Below, one piece after another: positions 53,037-62,336 of a DNA stretch of 64,000 nucleotides. The notes below the pieces were generated by a model. The model was given only the letters and a program-made list of their open reading frames with translations. It searched no databases and was not told where the DNA came from. The position numbers and the translations under genes were made by a program. The DNA comes from Desulfatibacillum sp. Its GTDB lineage: Bacteria > Desulfobacterota > Desulfobacteria > Desulfobacterales > SpSt-501. The stretch lies in assembly GCA_020725555.1 (NCBI GenBank), contig DYEU01000005.1:1-64000 (forward strand), written 5' to 3'. Every line of letters starts with the position of its first letter. Within the stretch, counting starts at the first letter, position 1.

Positions 53037-54092
53037 ATGCGTGTCGCGATGCTCTCGCCCATCGCCTGGCGCACCCCGCCGCGCCACTACGGCCCGTGGG
53101 AGACCGTGGTCTCGCTGCTGACCGAGGGGCTGATCGACCGCGGGATCGAGGTGACCCTCTTTGCGACCGCGGACTCGATCACCCGCGCCCGGCTCGCCGC
53201 GGTCTGCCCCCGCGGCTACGAGGAGGACCCCGCCCTCATCCCCAAGGTCTGGGAGTGCCTGCACATCGCCTCGCTCTTCGAGCGCGGCGACGAGTTCGAC
53301 CTGATCCACAACCACTTCGACTTCCTGCCCCTCACCTACTCGGCGATGACGCGCACGCCGGTCGTGACCACGATCCACGGCGTTTCCTCGCCCGGCATCC
53401 TCCCCGTCTACCGCGCCTACAACGGCCGGGTCTTCTACGTGGCGATCAGCGCGGCCGACCGCCGGCCGGAACTCGACTACCTGGCCGTCATCCACCACGG
53501 GATCGACCTTGCCGGCTTCACCTTCCGGCCCGAAGCCGGGGAGTATCTTCTCTTCTTCGGCCGCATCCACCCCGAGAAGGGGACCCGCGAGTGCATCGCG
53601 GTGGCCCGCCGCACGGGCCTGCCCCTCGTCATCGCGGGCATCGTCCAGGATCCGGCCTACTTCGAATCCGCGGTGCGGCCGCACCTGGACGGCGAGCGGA
53701 TCCGCTACGTGGGCAGCGTCGGCCCCGCGCGGCGCGATGCGCTCCTCGGCGGGGCGCGCGCGCTGCTGCACCCGATCGCCTTCGAGGAGCCCTTCGGCCT
53801 CTCCGTGGTCGAGGCCATGGCCTGCGGCACCCCGGTCATCGCCTTCCGCCGCGGCAGCATGCCCGAGATCGTCGCCGACGGGGAAACGGGGTTTCTCGTG
53901 GAGGACCTGGAGGGCATGGTCGAGGCCGTCTTCGCCCTCCCCCGGATCGAGCGCGCCGCCTGCCGCCGCCGTGTCGAGGCGCACTTCACGGCCGGCCGCA
54001 TGGTTGACGACTACCTGAGGGTCTACGGGGAGGTCCTCCGCCGCCGGGTCCGCCGCGGCGAAGACACCGCAAGAGGAAACGGAGGTGCGTGA
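53037..54092 (+). CDS. GT4 family glycosyltransferase
   Basis: A 351-residue GT-B glycosyltransferase with a compact N-terminal domain (MLSPIAWRTPPRHYGPWETV, LIHNHFDFLPLTYS) and a standard GT4 donor domain (LLFFGRIHPEKGTRECIAVA, HPIAFEEPFGLSVVEAMACG with the conserved Glu-x7-Glu). GAGGAGG precedes the ATG. It is the third GT4 of the cluster and lies between two GH130 genes. Its stop is overlapped by the start of the next gene. Substrate probably GDP-mannose, by context only. Confidence 0.9.
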   Translation: MRVAMLSPIAWRTPPRHYGPWETVVSLLTEGLIDRGIEVTLFATADSITRARLAAVCPRGYEEDPALIPKVWECLHIASLFERGDEFDLIHNHFDFLPLTYSAMTRTPVVTTIHGVSSPGILPVYRAYNGRVFYVAISAADRRPELDYLAVIHHGIDLAGFTFRPEAGEYLLFFGRIHPEKGTRECIAVARRTGLPLVIAGIVQDPAYFESAVRPHLDGERIRYVGSVGPARRDALLGGARALLHPIAFEEPFGLSVVEAMACGTPVIAFRRGSMPEIVADGETGFLVEDLEGMVEAVFALPRIERAACRRRVEAHFTAGRMVDDYLRVYGEVLRRRVRRGEDTARGNGGA

Positions 54093-55036
54093 TGGGCGCA
54101 TCGGCCGGGCCGCTCGTGCGGCGCCATCCCAAGAACCCCATTCTCACCCGCGACGACGTCCCCTATCCCGTCGTCACCGTGCACAACGCGGGGGCGGTGC
54201 GCTTCCGCGACCGCTACCTTCTCGTCTTCCGCTCCCATCTCCGCAACGGCCGCTCCATCCTGGGGCTCGCCGAAAGCGGGGACGGCTTCACCTTCCGCGT
54301 GCGGCCGACGCCCTTCCTCACCCCGGCGGCGGAGGGGCCGTTTGCCGCCTACGAGGAATACGGCGTCGAGGACGCCCGCATCTGCGCCCTCGAGGGCGCC
54401 TTCTGGATCACCTACAGCGCCTACTCGCGCCACGGGGTGCGCATCGGGCTCGCCCGCACCGAGGACTTCGAGCGCGTCGAGCGGATCGCCCTCATCACCC
54501 AGGCCGACTGCCGCAACGTGGTTCTCTTCCCGGAGCGCTTCGGCGGCCGCTACGCCCGCCTCGACCGCCCGCACTCGCAGATCGCGCCCTGGTCGATCTG
54601 GATCTCCTGGTCCCCGGACCTCGTCCACTGGGGCGACGCACAGATCCTCCTGCGGCCGGCCCCCTACCATTGGGACGAGATGAAGGTGGGCCCCGGCGCG
54701 ACCCCCGTGCGCACCCCCCGCGGCTGGCTGAACCTCTTCCACGGGGTCTTCCAGACCATGGACGGCGCCATTTACCGCCTGGGCGCGGCCCTCCACGCCC
54801 TCGAGGACCCCGGCCGCCTCCTGGGGGTGGCCGACGAATGGATCCTCCAGCCCGAGGACCCCTGGGAGGTCGCGGGCTACGTCCACAACGTCGTCTTCAC
54901 CTGCGGGGCGATCCCCGAGGAAGACGGGACGATCAAGATCTACTGGGGCGGGGCGGACACGGTGCTCTGCGCGGGCGAGGCCCGGATCGACGACCTGGTC
55001 GACCTGTGCCTGGAGCGGCCGCGGCCGCCGCTCTGA
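54092..55036 (+). CDS. Second GH130 family mannoside phosphorylase/hydrolase
   Basis: A 314-residue beta-propeller paralogue of the enzyme at 52061. The catalytic Asp lies in YGVEDARICALEG (Ala in place of the common Pro). The N-terminus LVRRHPKNPILTRDDVPYP and RYARLDRPHSQIAPWSIWIS are family features. ATG 54092 is chosen over the adjacent GTG 54089 because GGAGG is 6 bases upstream; the ATG overlaps the stop of the GT4 gene. Two diverged GH130 enzymes in one cluster suggest two linkages or two steps, such as endwise phosphorolysis and disaccharide recycling. Confidence 0.88.
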   Translation: MGASAGPLVRRHPKNPILTRDDVPYPVVTVHNAGAVRFRDRYLLVFRSHLRNGRSILGLAESGDGFTFRVRPTPFLTPAAEGPFAAYEEYGVEDARICALEGAFWITYSAYSRHGVRIGLARTEDFERVERIALITQADCRNVVLFPERFGGRYARLDRPHSQIAPWSIWISWSPDLVHWGDAQILLRPAPYHWDEMKVGPGATPVRTPRGWLNLFHGVFQTMDGAIYRLGAALHALEDPGRLLGVADEWILQPEDPWEVAGYVHNVVFTCGAIPEEDGTIKIYWGGADTVLCAGEARIDDLVDLCLERPRPPL

Positions 55037-55116
55037 GGCGGCCGCGGAGGACTGTCCGGCCCCCCCCGGCCGCGATCGGGCGGGGGCCGTCGAGGGGGGG
55101 GACCCGGGAAGAGGCC

Positions 55117-56166
55117 ATGCCGTTTCTCCGACCGATCGCCGCGTCGCTCGCTTTTCTTTCCGCCGCGGGGTGCCTTGCGCCCCCTGCGCCGTTTGCACCC
55201 GAGACCCCCGCCTGGCGCGTGGCCCCCCTGTTCGCCGCGCCGCCCGTCGACGGCCGGGGGCGCTTCCGGGAAATCCTCTGCCTCCTCGCGGCCGGCCTTC
55301 CGGAGGGGGAGGCCGGGGAGGCGTGCGCGGATCTCCTCTGGCGCCTCGGCGACGAGGCCCCCGCCGCCTCGACCCCGCGGCCCCTGCCCCCCCACGACCC
55401 GCGGCTGCGCATCCTCATCGTCCCCGGCGCCTTCACCGAGTGTTTCCCCGGCTTCGGGCGGCCCTTCGAGGACGCCGCGCCGTCGCTCGCCGCCGCAGGC
55501 TATCGGATCGATTGGATCCCCGTCGCCGGACGCTCGGGAAGCGAGGAAAACGCCGCCCGCATCGCCGCCTTCCTGCGCGAGTTTCCGCCGCAGGAGGGCG
55601 AGCGCCTCGTGCTGCTCGGCCACTCCAAGGGGGCGGTCGACATCCTCGATTTTCTCGCCCGGTACCCGGCGGAGGCCCGCCGCGTCCGCGCCGCGGTCGC
55701 GGTCGCCGGCCCGGTCGCGGGGTCCCGGCTCGCCGAGCGCTGGGAGCGCCTCGAGGATCTCCTGCTTTCCCGGTTTCCGCTGGCGCACTGCCCGGCAGGC
55801 GACGGCAGGGTGCTCGCCGACCTCGGCCGGGAGCACCGGCTCCGCCGGCTGGCGCAGGATCCTCCCGCCCCCGGGGTCCTCCTCGTTTCGCTCGGCGCCT
55901 TCACCCGGCGCCAGGCGATCCACCCGCTTCTTCTCGCCACCTACGATCTGCTTGCGTCCTGGGACCCGCGAAACGACGGGCTCGTCACCCACGCCGAGCA
56001 GGTCATCCCCGGCTCACTCCTGCTCGGCTGGGCGAACCTCGACCACTGGGACATCGCGCTGCCGGTGCGCGAGCGGCTGAACGTGGGCGGCGCCGGAAGC
56101 CGCAAGGCCGAACGCCGGCTCCTCTTCGAGGCCCTGCTGCGGATGCTCGCGGAACAGCTGCCATGA
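55117..56166 (+). CDS. Predicted lipoprotein with alpha/beta-hydrolase fold
   Basis: A 349-residue protein with an N-terminal lipoprotein signal (LSAAGC, lipidated Cys19). The hydrolase nucleophile elbow is GHSKG in LVLLGHSKGAVDILDFL, near residue 168. A conserved Asp and the C-terminal His (NDGLVTHAEQV, NLDHWDIAL) complete a likely triad. It would sit in the outer or inner membrane facing the periplasm and cleave an ester or act on a lipid. It starts 80 bases after the GH130 gene, so it may or may not belong to the mannoside cluster. Function not identified. Confidence 0.72.
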   Translation: MPFLRPIAASLAFLSAAGCLAPPAPFAPETPAWRVAPLFAAPPVDGRGRFREILCLLAAGLPEGEAGEACADLLWRLGDEAPAASTPRPLPPHDPRLRILIVPGAFTECFPGFGRPFEDAAPSLAAAGYRIDWIPVAGRSGSEENAARIAAFLREFPPQEGERLVLLGHSKGAVDILDFLARYPAEARRVRAAVAVAGPVAGSRLAERWERLEDLLLSRFPLAHCPAGDGRVLADLGREHRLRRLAQDPPAPGVLLVSLGAFTRRQAIHPLLLATYDLLASWDPRNDGLVTHAEQVIPGSLLLGWANLDHWDIALPVRERLNVGGAGSRKAERRLLFEALLRMLAEQLP

Positions 56167-56281
56167 CCTGAGGTGAGGGGGCTCGCGCCATCCGCGCCCG
56201 GCCATGAGGCCCTGGGAAATCTCGCGCGGCCTGCGGCCGGCGCGTCGGGGTAAGCCGGGTGCCGGGGAGCGATCGGCCCGC

Positions 56282-56689
56282 TCAGCGGCCGGCGGTCGCG
56301 AGGAAGCAGCTCACGTAGACGCGGGTTGCGTCTTCCTCCTCGTCGCTGCAGGCGAAGACGGCGTCGCCGACGCGGATGCAGGTCGAGGCAAAGAGGCCGC
56401 CTTCGGTGCCGTCGCCGTAGAGGGAGGCGGCGGCGAGCCAGTAGGTCGCGCCGGGGGAAAGGCCGGTGACGACAACGGCGGGGTGCCCGGGGTCGTCGAG
56501 CGCGGCGAGCGGCAACTCGTCGATTTTCTCCCAGTCGGCCCCGCCCGTGCGGCGATAGACGGCGTAGCCGGTGACGGCCGGGTCCGGGTCGGCCGGCCAG
56601 GAAAAGAGAACATCGATCGCCGCGGCCGCCGGAGGCAACACGAGGGCGACGAGAGCGGCGGCGAGCAAGCTGCGGCGGCTTCGTCTCAT
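56282..56689 (-). CDS. Small secreted fibronectin type III-like protein
   Basis: A 135-residue protein with a signal peptide (basic MRRSRRSLL, then a hydrophobic core ending AAA near residue 24) and one fibronectin type III-like domain (FSWPADPDPAVTGYAVYRRT, then VVVTGLSPGATYWLAAASLY). Cysteines near the C-terminus (STCIRV, FACSDEEE, VSCFLA) may form disulfides. Function unknown; such proteins often mediate surface contacts. ATG overlaps the stop of the DUF6178 gene. Confidence 0.7.
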   Translation of the reverse strand: MRRSRRSLLAAALVALVLPPAAAAIDVLFSWPADPDPAVTGYAVYRRTGGADWEKIDELPLAALDDPGHPAVVVTGLSPGATYWLAAASLYGDGTEGGLFASTCIRVGDAVFACSDEEEDATRVYVSCFLATAGR

Positions 56690-58464
56690 GCGTTGCTCAG
56701 CAGGAAAAGAAGGACGAAGCGCGCGTCCAGGTTCTCGGGGGCGACGCGGCCGTACTCCGCCTCGAGCTCGGCGAAGAGCTCCTCGAAGATCTCCCCCCAG
56801 GTGCCGCGGACCTCCTCCTCGTCGATCCCCGCCGCCGCGGCGAGAAAGGAGACGAAATCGGATCGCCGCGCCGCGGGGATCCGCCGCGGGGCCTCCGCCG
56901 GGGCGTGGGCGGCCGGTGCGAAGAGCCCCTCGAAAAAGGGCCGGAAGGCCGAAAGCGGAAGCGGCGCGAGCACCTCGCCCATCCGGCCCAGGCGGTCGGC
57001 GGCCCAGGCGGTGAGCAGGAGATTCTTCCAGGTGAGGAAGCGGTATCCGCCGGCGGGCCCCAGCCGTGGGGAAAGCCGTGCCAGCAGCCGGTCGACCCGG
57101 CGGATGCGCTCGAGCACGGTCTCGGTCGCCGCGATGTCCTCGCGGGAGTGGAACTCGCGGTAGAGGAGCCCCGTGCGGTAGTTGTCGTAGAACAGGGGCT
57201 TCTTGAGCAGGATCCCGCCCAGCACCCCCATCCACCGTTCCCCCCAGAAGCTGAGCTTGAGCCCCTCGCGGGCGAACCAGCTGCCGGCAAGCCAGGCCTC
57301 GGTCCGCCACTTGAGCCGCAAGGCCTCCCCGAAGCCGAGGCGGAAGAGGTCGACCAGCGGGTGGCGCAGCAGCAGGGCCGCCGCGCGTGCGGGGTCGGGG
57401 GCCGCGGTCTCCCCCTCCTTCCCCGCAAGCGTCTCCAGGGCGATCCCGAGGTAGCCGCAGGCCTTGGCGACCACCTCGCGCAGGTCGTCGCGGCTGCGGA
57501 CCTCCCGGCGATCGGCCACGATGAGCCGGTTGCAGAGGTTGGCGAACTCCCATTGCAGGTACAGCCGCTGCTCGCCGGGCTCGATGCGCGCGAGCGCCCG
57601 GTGGAAGGGTGCGGCCTCCGGGAGCTCGCGCCAGGGGAAGGCCGGGACCGGCAAAAGCCCGCCCCCCTCCTCGACCTCGCCGCGGGGGACGCGTTTCGGC
57701 CGGCTGCGGCCGAGCTGCCCGGGGGTGACCGGTTGATAGACGCCGATCGCCTCGTCGAAGGGCACGAACCCCTTTTCCGCCAGGCGCACGTTCCGCCAGC
57801 GGTACTCCTCCTCCTCGGCCTCCGCCGGGATCACGTGGGCCGCCTCGAGCAGGACGCTCTGGTAGACGAGATGGTCCTCCGCGGCGATTTTCTCGAGGAG
57901 GCGGTGGAGAAAGCGGCGGCGGCGATCCTCGTCGAGGTCCGAGCCCCCCGGGATCCGCGGCAGGTCGAGGATGCGCACGTAGTAGACCTGGTCGAGGGTG
58001 AAGAAGCCCTCGCCGAATTCCGAGGGGTCCTGGTCGTGTTCGCGGATGCGCACCTCGACGTTGTGAAAGAGATAGAGCTCGCCGAAGGCGAGCCGCTCCT
58101 TCAGAAACCAGCGCACGAAGCGCCCCGGGTCGGCCTCGAGGAGGAGATCCATCCAGCGCGTGGCGCGGTGCACCTCGAGGCGCTCCCCGGCCCAGGCCTC
58201 GACGTCGAGCACGTGGTCCCACTGGCGGTCGGAGGCGAGCTTGAGCAGCGGCAGCGCATCCTCGGGACCGATGTCCCGGACGAGGAGGTGGAAGTCGCTC
58301 TCGGGGATCGCGTGCACGAGGGCCGGCGCCTGGGGCTCGGCGAGAATGCGCTCGAGGGCCTCCTCGGCGGGAAGCGCGAGGATCTCGGCCCGCTTGCGCG
58401 CGAGTTCCCGCAGCCGCTCGCGCACGGGGGCGGCCGGGGGCGTGTGCGGCGGGTGCTCAGCCAT
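56686..58464 (-). CDS. DUF6178 family protein
   Basis: A 592-residue cytoplasmic protein without membrane segments. The N-terminal region (ILALPAEEALERILAEPQAP, then IGPEDALPLLKLASDRQW and FHLLVRDI) is that of the DUF6178 family found in Desulfobacterota and allies; no function is established for it. It is rich in Arg, Glu and aromatic residues, and the middle has long predicted helices. Its start overlaps the transporter gene end by 8 bases and its end overlaps the FN3 gene, so all are in one unit. Confidence 0.65.
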   Translation of the reverse strand: MAEHPPHTPPAAPVRERLRELARKRAEILALPAEEALERILAEPQAPALVHAIPESDFHLLVRDIGPEDALPLLKLASDRQWDHVLDVEAWAGERLEVHRATRWMDLLLEADPGRFVRWFLKERLAFGELYLFHNVEVRIREHDQDPSEFGEGFFTLDQVYYVRILDLPRIPGGSDLDEDRRRRFLHRLLEKIAAEDHLVYQSVLLEAAHVIPAEAEEEEYRWRNVRLAEKGFVPFDEAIGVYQPVTPGQLGRSRPKRVPRGEVEEGGGLLPVPAFPWRELPEAAPFHRALARIEPGEQRLYLQWEFANLCNRLIVADRREVRSRDDLREVVAKACGYLGIALETLAGKEGETAAPDPARAAALLLRHPLVDLFRLGFGEALRLKWRTEAWLAGSWFAREGLKLSFWGERWMGVLGGILLKKPLFYDNYRTGLLYREFHSREDIAATETVLERIRRVDRLLARLSPRLGPAGGYRFLTWKNLLLTAWAADRLGRMGEVLAPLPLSAFRPFFEGLFAPAAHAPAEAPRRIPAARRSDFVSFLAAAAGIDEEEVRGTWGEIFEELFAELEAEYGRVAPENLDARFVLLFLLSNA

Positions 58465-59755
58465 GGGGTCCGGGGGCGACTCTATCAGGGCCTGCGGCTT
58501 CTGGCAAACCGCCCGCCTCGGGGGGCTCGGCGCCGGGCAGCCCGCGCAGCAACCACAGGCCGGGCGCCGCGGCGAGGGTGCAGGCGAGGAAGAAGGTGGG
58601 CCAGCCGAGGTGGGCCGCGGCCCAGCCCGTCGGGGCGGCGGCGAGAACGCGCGGCAGGCCCATAAGGCCGGTGAGCAGCGCGTACTGGGTGGCGGTGAAT
58701 TCGCGGCGGGTTTGGCTCGCCATGAAGGCGACGAACGCGCTCGTCCCCATGCCGGCCGTCAGGTTCTCGAAGGCGATCACCGCGGCGAGCAGCGCCAGGC
58801 GATCGCCGGCGAGCGCGAGTGCCGCGAACCCGGCGGTCGAGAGGGCCTGGAGCAGGCCGAAGACCCAGAGGCTGCGGCGGATCCCGAGCCGCAGGATCCA
58901 CAGGCCGCCGAGCAGCGCCCCGGCGATCGTCGCCCAGGAGCCGAAGAGCTTGACGACCGCGCCGATCTCGGATTTCGAGAAGCCGAGCTCGAGGTAGAAG
59001 GGGGTGGTGATCGCGGCCGCAAGCGTGTCGCCGATCTTGTAGAGGACGATGAATGCGAGGAGCCTGAGCGCCTTGCGCCGACGCAGGAAATCGGCGAGCG
59101 GCCCCCAGGCCGCGGCGGCGAGCGTCCGCGGGGCGGCCGGCGCCCCTGCGGGCTCGGGGGCGAGCAGCGTGGTGGCGATCCCGGGGATCATCCCTGCGGC
59201 GAGCAGCAGGTAGACCTGCGAGAAGGGCAGGACGTCGGCGAGGATGAACCCGCCGCCGCCCGAGGCCCACATCCCGACGCGGTAGCCGTAGACGTAGAGC
59301 GAGGAGCCGAGCCCCAGCTCGCGTTCGGGCAGGTCCTCGCGGCGGTAGGCGTCGACCACGGTGTCCTGGGTGGCGCTGAAGAAGGCGACGACGGAGGCGG
59401 CGAGCGCCAGGCCCAGGGCCTGCCGGCCGGGGTCGAAGAAGGCCATGGCGGCGATCGCGAGCGCCAGCCCCGTCTGCGCCAGCAGGAGCCAGCCGCGCCG
59501 CCGGCCGAGGATCGGCGGCGTGAAGCGGTCGAGGAACGGGGCCCAGAGGACCTTCCAGGCGTAGGGCGCCTGGACGAGGCTCACCAGCCCCAGCAGCGCC
59601 AGATCGACCCCGCCCTCCTTCATCCAGGCCTGGAGCAGCCCCATCGTGAGCGGAAGCGGAAGCCCGCAGGAGAGGCCCATGAGGAAGGCGACCGTCATGC
59701 GCCGGCTGAAAAGCACCGCGGCCAAGGCGGCGCATCGGGCGGGCTCGGGCTTCAC
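58457..59755 (-). CDS. MFS transporter, AmpG-like
   Basis: A 432-residue inner-membrane protein with about 12 hydrophobic helices. FLMGLSCGLPLPLTMGLLQAWM and the following region match AmpG-type permeases, which import anhydro-muropeptides for peptidoglycan recycling. GTG 59755 is chosen because it forms a GTGA overlap with the rdgB stop and places VLFSRRMTVAFL at the usual N-terminus. No amidase or beta-lactamase regulators are near, so the muropeptide substrate is inferred from family only. Confidence 0.82.
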   Translation of the reverse strand: MKPEPARCAALAAVLFSRRMTVAFLMGLSCGLPLPLTMGLLQAWMKEGGVDLALLGLVSLVQAPYAWKVLWAPFLDRFTPPILGRRRGWLLLAQTGLALAIAAMAFFDPGRQALGLALAASVVAFFSATQDTVVDAYRREDLPERELGLGSSLYVYGYRVGMWASGGGGFILADVLPFSQVYLLLAAGMIPGIATTLLAPEPAGAPAAPRTLAAAAWGPLADFLRRRKALRLLAFIVLYKIGDTLAAAITTPFYLELGFSKSEIGAVVKLFGSWATIAGALLGGLWILRLGIRRSLWVFGLLQALSTAGFAALALAGDRLALLAAVIAFENLTAGMGTSAFVAFMASQTRREFTATQYALLTGLMGLPRVLAAAPTGWAAAHLGWPTFFLACTLAAAPGLWLLRGLPGAEPPEAGGLPEAAGPDRVAPGPHG

Positions 59756-60396
59756 GGGTTCCAGGGGTCGCCGGGGGGCATGCGGCTGCGGATCCAGCGC
59801 ATCACGCGTTCGAACTCCGCGCCCAACTCGGCCATGGCACGGCCGCGGTGGCTCACGCGGTGTTTTTCCTCGGCGCTGAGCTGCGCGAAGGTCCGGCCGA
59901 GCGGGGGATAGAAAAAGACCGGGTCGTAGCCGAAGCCCATCTCGCCCGCCGGCTCCTCGGCGATCAGGCCCTCGCAGCGCCCCTGGTAGGTGAGGGCCGC
60001 GCCCGAGGGCACCGCAAGCGAGAGCACGCAGACGAATGACGCACGGCGGTCGCTGCGGCCCTTCATCGCCGCCAGCAGCCGCGCCACGCGCTCGGCGTCG
60101 GAGAGGCCCGGTCCCCCGTAGCGCGCCGAGTGGACGCCGGGGGCGCCCCCCAGGGCGGCGACGCAGAGGCCGGAGTCGTCGGCGAGCGCGGGAACCCCGA
60201 GGATGCGCGCCGTGAAGCTCGATTTCTTGTAGGCGTTTTCCTCGAAGCTCGTGCCGTCCTCCTCGACCTCGGGCAGCGGCCCGAACCGGCCGAGATCGCG
60301 CACCTCGACCGGGAAGCCGGCGAGCAGCGCCTGCAGCTCGCGGGTCTTGCCGGGGTTGCGCGTGGCGACGACGAGCAGGGGGGGGCGCGGGCTCAC
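59752..60396 (-). CDS. rdgB: Non-canonical purine NTP pyrophosphatase (HAM1/RdgB)
   Basis: A 214-residue house-cleaning enzyme that hydrolyses XTP and dITP to monophosphates. Signatures: VVATRNPGKTRELQALL at the N-terminus, FEENAYKKS, ADDSGLCVAALGGAPGVHSAR and GFGYDPVFFYP. GTG 60396 is selected as start because AGGAGG is 8 bases upstream; a longer frame to 60456 has no ribosome site. It heads the minus-strand unit with the AmpG-like, DUF6178 and FN3 genes and is divergent from recN. Confidence 0.93.
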   Translation of the reverse strand: MSPRPPLLVVATRNPGKTRELQALLAGFPVEVRDLGRFGPLPEVEEDGTSFEENAYKKSSFTARILGVPALADDSGLCVAALGGAPGVHSARYGGPGLSDAERVARLLAAMKGRSDRRASFVCVLSLAVPSGAALTYQGRCEGLIAEEPAGEMGFGYDPVFFYPPLGRTFAQLSAEEKHRVSHRGRAMAELGAEFERVMRWIRSRMPPGDPWNP

Positions 60397-60470
60397 GGCG
60401 AAGGCCTCCTGAACGGGGATCGGGGTTCTTGTACGCGCTCCGGCGGGGGGTTGCAAGCGGCGCGCCCCGC

Positions 60471-60498
60471 TTTACAAGGTCCCTCCCCCGTGTATAAT
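60471..60498 (+). promoter_or_regulatory. Sigma-70 type promoter of recN
   Basis: TTTACA (60471-60476) and a perfect TATAAT (60493-60498) are 16 bases apart, giving a leader of about 50 bases. No SOS operator was recognised around it. Confidence 0.7.
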
Positions 60499-60553
60499 TG
60501 CGGCCGCGATCCGGACGCCTTCCGGAGACCGCCGTGCGCCGAGGCCGCCCGCG

Positions 60554-62257
60554 ATGCTCAGGGAACTCGCCATCCGCAACTTCGCGATCATCGACGATCT
60601 CCGGGTGGGCTTTGCCCCGGGCTTCACGGTGATCACCGGCGAGACCGGGGTCGGCAAATCGATCCTCGTGAACGCCCTGAACCTCGTCCTCGGCGGCCGC
60701 GCCTCGGCGGAGATGGTCCGCACCGGCGCCGAGGCGGCCGAGGTGGAAGCCTTCTTCGAGGTCCCCCCCGATTCGCCCGCGGCCCAGGTCCTGTCGCAGG
60801 CGGGCTACGAGGCCGGCGAGGGTCTCCTCGTGCGGCGGGTCGTCTCCCGCGCCGAGGGCAACCGCGTCTACCTGAACGGCCGGCTCGCCACCCTCCAGGT
60901 GCTCGCCGCCGCGGTCGAGCCGCTCGCCAGCATCTCCGGCCAGCACGCCCACCAGGCGCTCCTCAAGGAGGAGCGCCACCTGCTCCTTCTCGACCAGTTC
61001 GGGGGGCTCCTTGCCGCGCGCGCCGCGGTCGCCGCGCGCGTGCGCGAGCTCGCCCCGCTGCTCGAGCGCCTGCACGGCCTGCGCGAGCGGAGCGCACGGC
61101 GCGCCGAGCGCGAGGAGCTGCTCTCCTTCCAGGTGCGCGAGATCGACGAGGCCGCCCCGCGGCCCGGCGAGGACGAGGCGCTCGAGGCCGAGCGGCTGCG
61201 GCTCAAGAACGCCGGCGCGCTCGTGGCGGCCGTGGAGGCCGCCCTCGAGGCGCTTCACGGCGGGGAGGGCTCGGCGACCGAGCGGGTCGGCGCGGTGCGC
61301 CGCAGCCTGGAGAAAATGGGGCGCATCGACCCCGCGCTCGCCGCCGAGGCCGAGGCCGCCGCCGATCTCCTCTACCGCCTCGAGGAACGCTGCGAGCGCT
61401 TGCGGCACTACCTCAAGACGGTCGAATTCGAACCCGGCCGCCTGGAGGAGATCGAGGTGCGCCTCGACCGGTTGAACCGCCTCAAGCGGAAATACGGCGG
61501 AAGCCTGGCCGCCGTGCTCGCGGAGCGCGCGCGCGCCGCATCCGAGCTCGCGGCCGTCGAGCGGCTGGAGGAGGAAATCCGCGCAAGCGAGGAGACGATC
61601 CGGGGGCTCACGGAGGCGTTGCGGCGGGAGGCGCTCGCCCTCTCCGCGCGGCGCCGCGAGGCGGCCCGGCGGCTCGAGGAGGAAGTCGCCCGCGAGCTCG
61701 CCTCGCTCAAGATGAAAGGCACCCGCTTCGGGGTGGAATGGCTTTCCCCCGCCGGCGAGCCGGCCGCCGACGGCCTCGCCCCCCCGGTCGAGGACCGGCC
61801 GGTCGCCGAAAGCGGCATCGACCGCATCCGCTTCACGATCGCCCCCAACGTGGGCGAGGCGCTGAAGCCGCTTGCGGCGATCGCCTCCGGGGGGGAGCTC
61901 TCGCGGGTCGTGCTCGCCCTCAAGTCGCTCCTCGCCCGCCACGAGGCACTCGCGACGATCGTCTTCGACGAGGTCGACGCCGGCATCGGGGGGGCGGTCG
62001 CCGAGGGGGTGGGCCGCAAGCTCGCCCGGCTCGCCCGGCACCACCAGGTGATCTGCATCACGCATCTGCCGCAGATCGCGCGCTTCGGGACCCATCACCT
62101 GCGGATCACGAAGGAGGTGCGGGAGGGCCGCACCCGCAGCCGGCTCGAGCCCCTCGACGCGGAGGAGCGCACGCGCGAGATCGCCCGCATGCTGGGCGGG
62201 GAAAAGATCACGAAGCTCACCCTCGAGCACGCGCGCGAGCTGCTCGCCAAGGCATGA
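60554..62257 (+). CDS. recN: DNA repair protein RecN
   Basis: A 567-residue SMC-like ATPase for double-strand break repair. The N-terminal head has IRNFAIIDDL and Walker A GETGVGKS; the central part is two antiparallel coiled coils (from about residue 150 to 370); the C-terminal head has the signature ASGGELSRVVLALKSLL, Walker B TIVFDEVDAGIGG and the switch ICITHLPQIA. Length and order are standard. It is monocistronic between the promoter at 60471 and the terminator at 62257-62284. Confidence 0.97.
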   Translation: MLRELAIRNFAIIDDLRVGFAPGFTVITGETGVGKSILVNALNLVLGGRASAEMVRTGAEAAEVEAFFEVPPDSPAAQVLSQAGYEAGEGLLVRRVVSRAEGNRVYLNGRLATLQVLAAAVEPLASISGQHAHQALLKEERHLLLLDQFGGLLAARAAVAARVRELAPLLERLHGLRERSARRAEREELLSFQVREIDEAAPRPGEDEALEAERLRLKNAGALVAAVEAALEALHGGEGSATERVGAVRRSLEKMGRIDPALAAEAEAAADLLYRLEERCERLRHYLKTVEFEPGRLEEIEVRLDRLNRLKRKYGGSLAAVLAERARAASELAAVERLEEEIRASEETIRGLTEALRREALALSARRREAARRLEEEVARELASLKMKGTRFGVEWLSPAGEPAADGLAPPVEDRPVAESGIDRIRFTIAPNVGEALKPLAAIASGGELSRVVLALKSLLARHEALATIVFDEVDAGIGGAVAEGVGRKLARLARHHQVICITHLPQIARFGTHHLRITKEVREGRTRSRLEPLDAEERTREIARMLGGEKITKLTLEHARELLAKA

Positions 62258-62284
62258 AAAAAGCCCCCGCCGGGGCGGGGGCTT
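62257..62284. terminator. Bidirectional terminator between recN and the cold-shock genes
   Basis: AAGCCCCCGC (62261-62270), loop CGGG, GCGGGGGCTT (62275-62284). On the minus strand the stem is followed by a T6 run (62262 to 62257), making a textbook terminator for the cold-shock operon. In the recN direction the tract CTTCTCGTCTT is weaker. Confidence 0.85.
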
Positions 62285-62336
62285 CTCGTCTTCGGCGCCG
62301 CGGGTCCGGCCGTTTTCGGGCCCGGGCGACGGCGGG

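Noticed and set aside
54085..55116. Long upstream extension of the lipoprotein hydrolase frame over the GH130 gene
   Set aside because: The lipoprotein signal begins at ATG 55117, and the upstream part is out of frame with the conserved GH130 protein.
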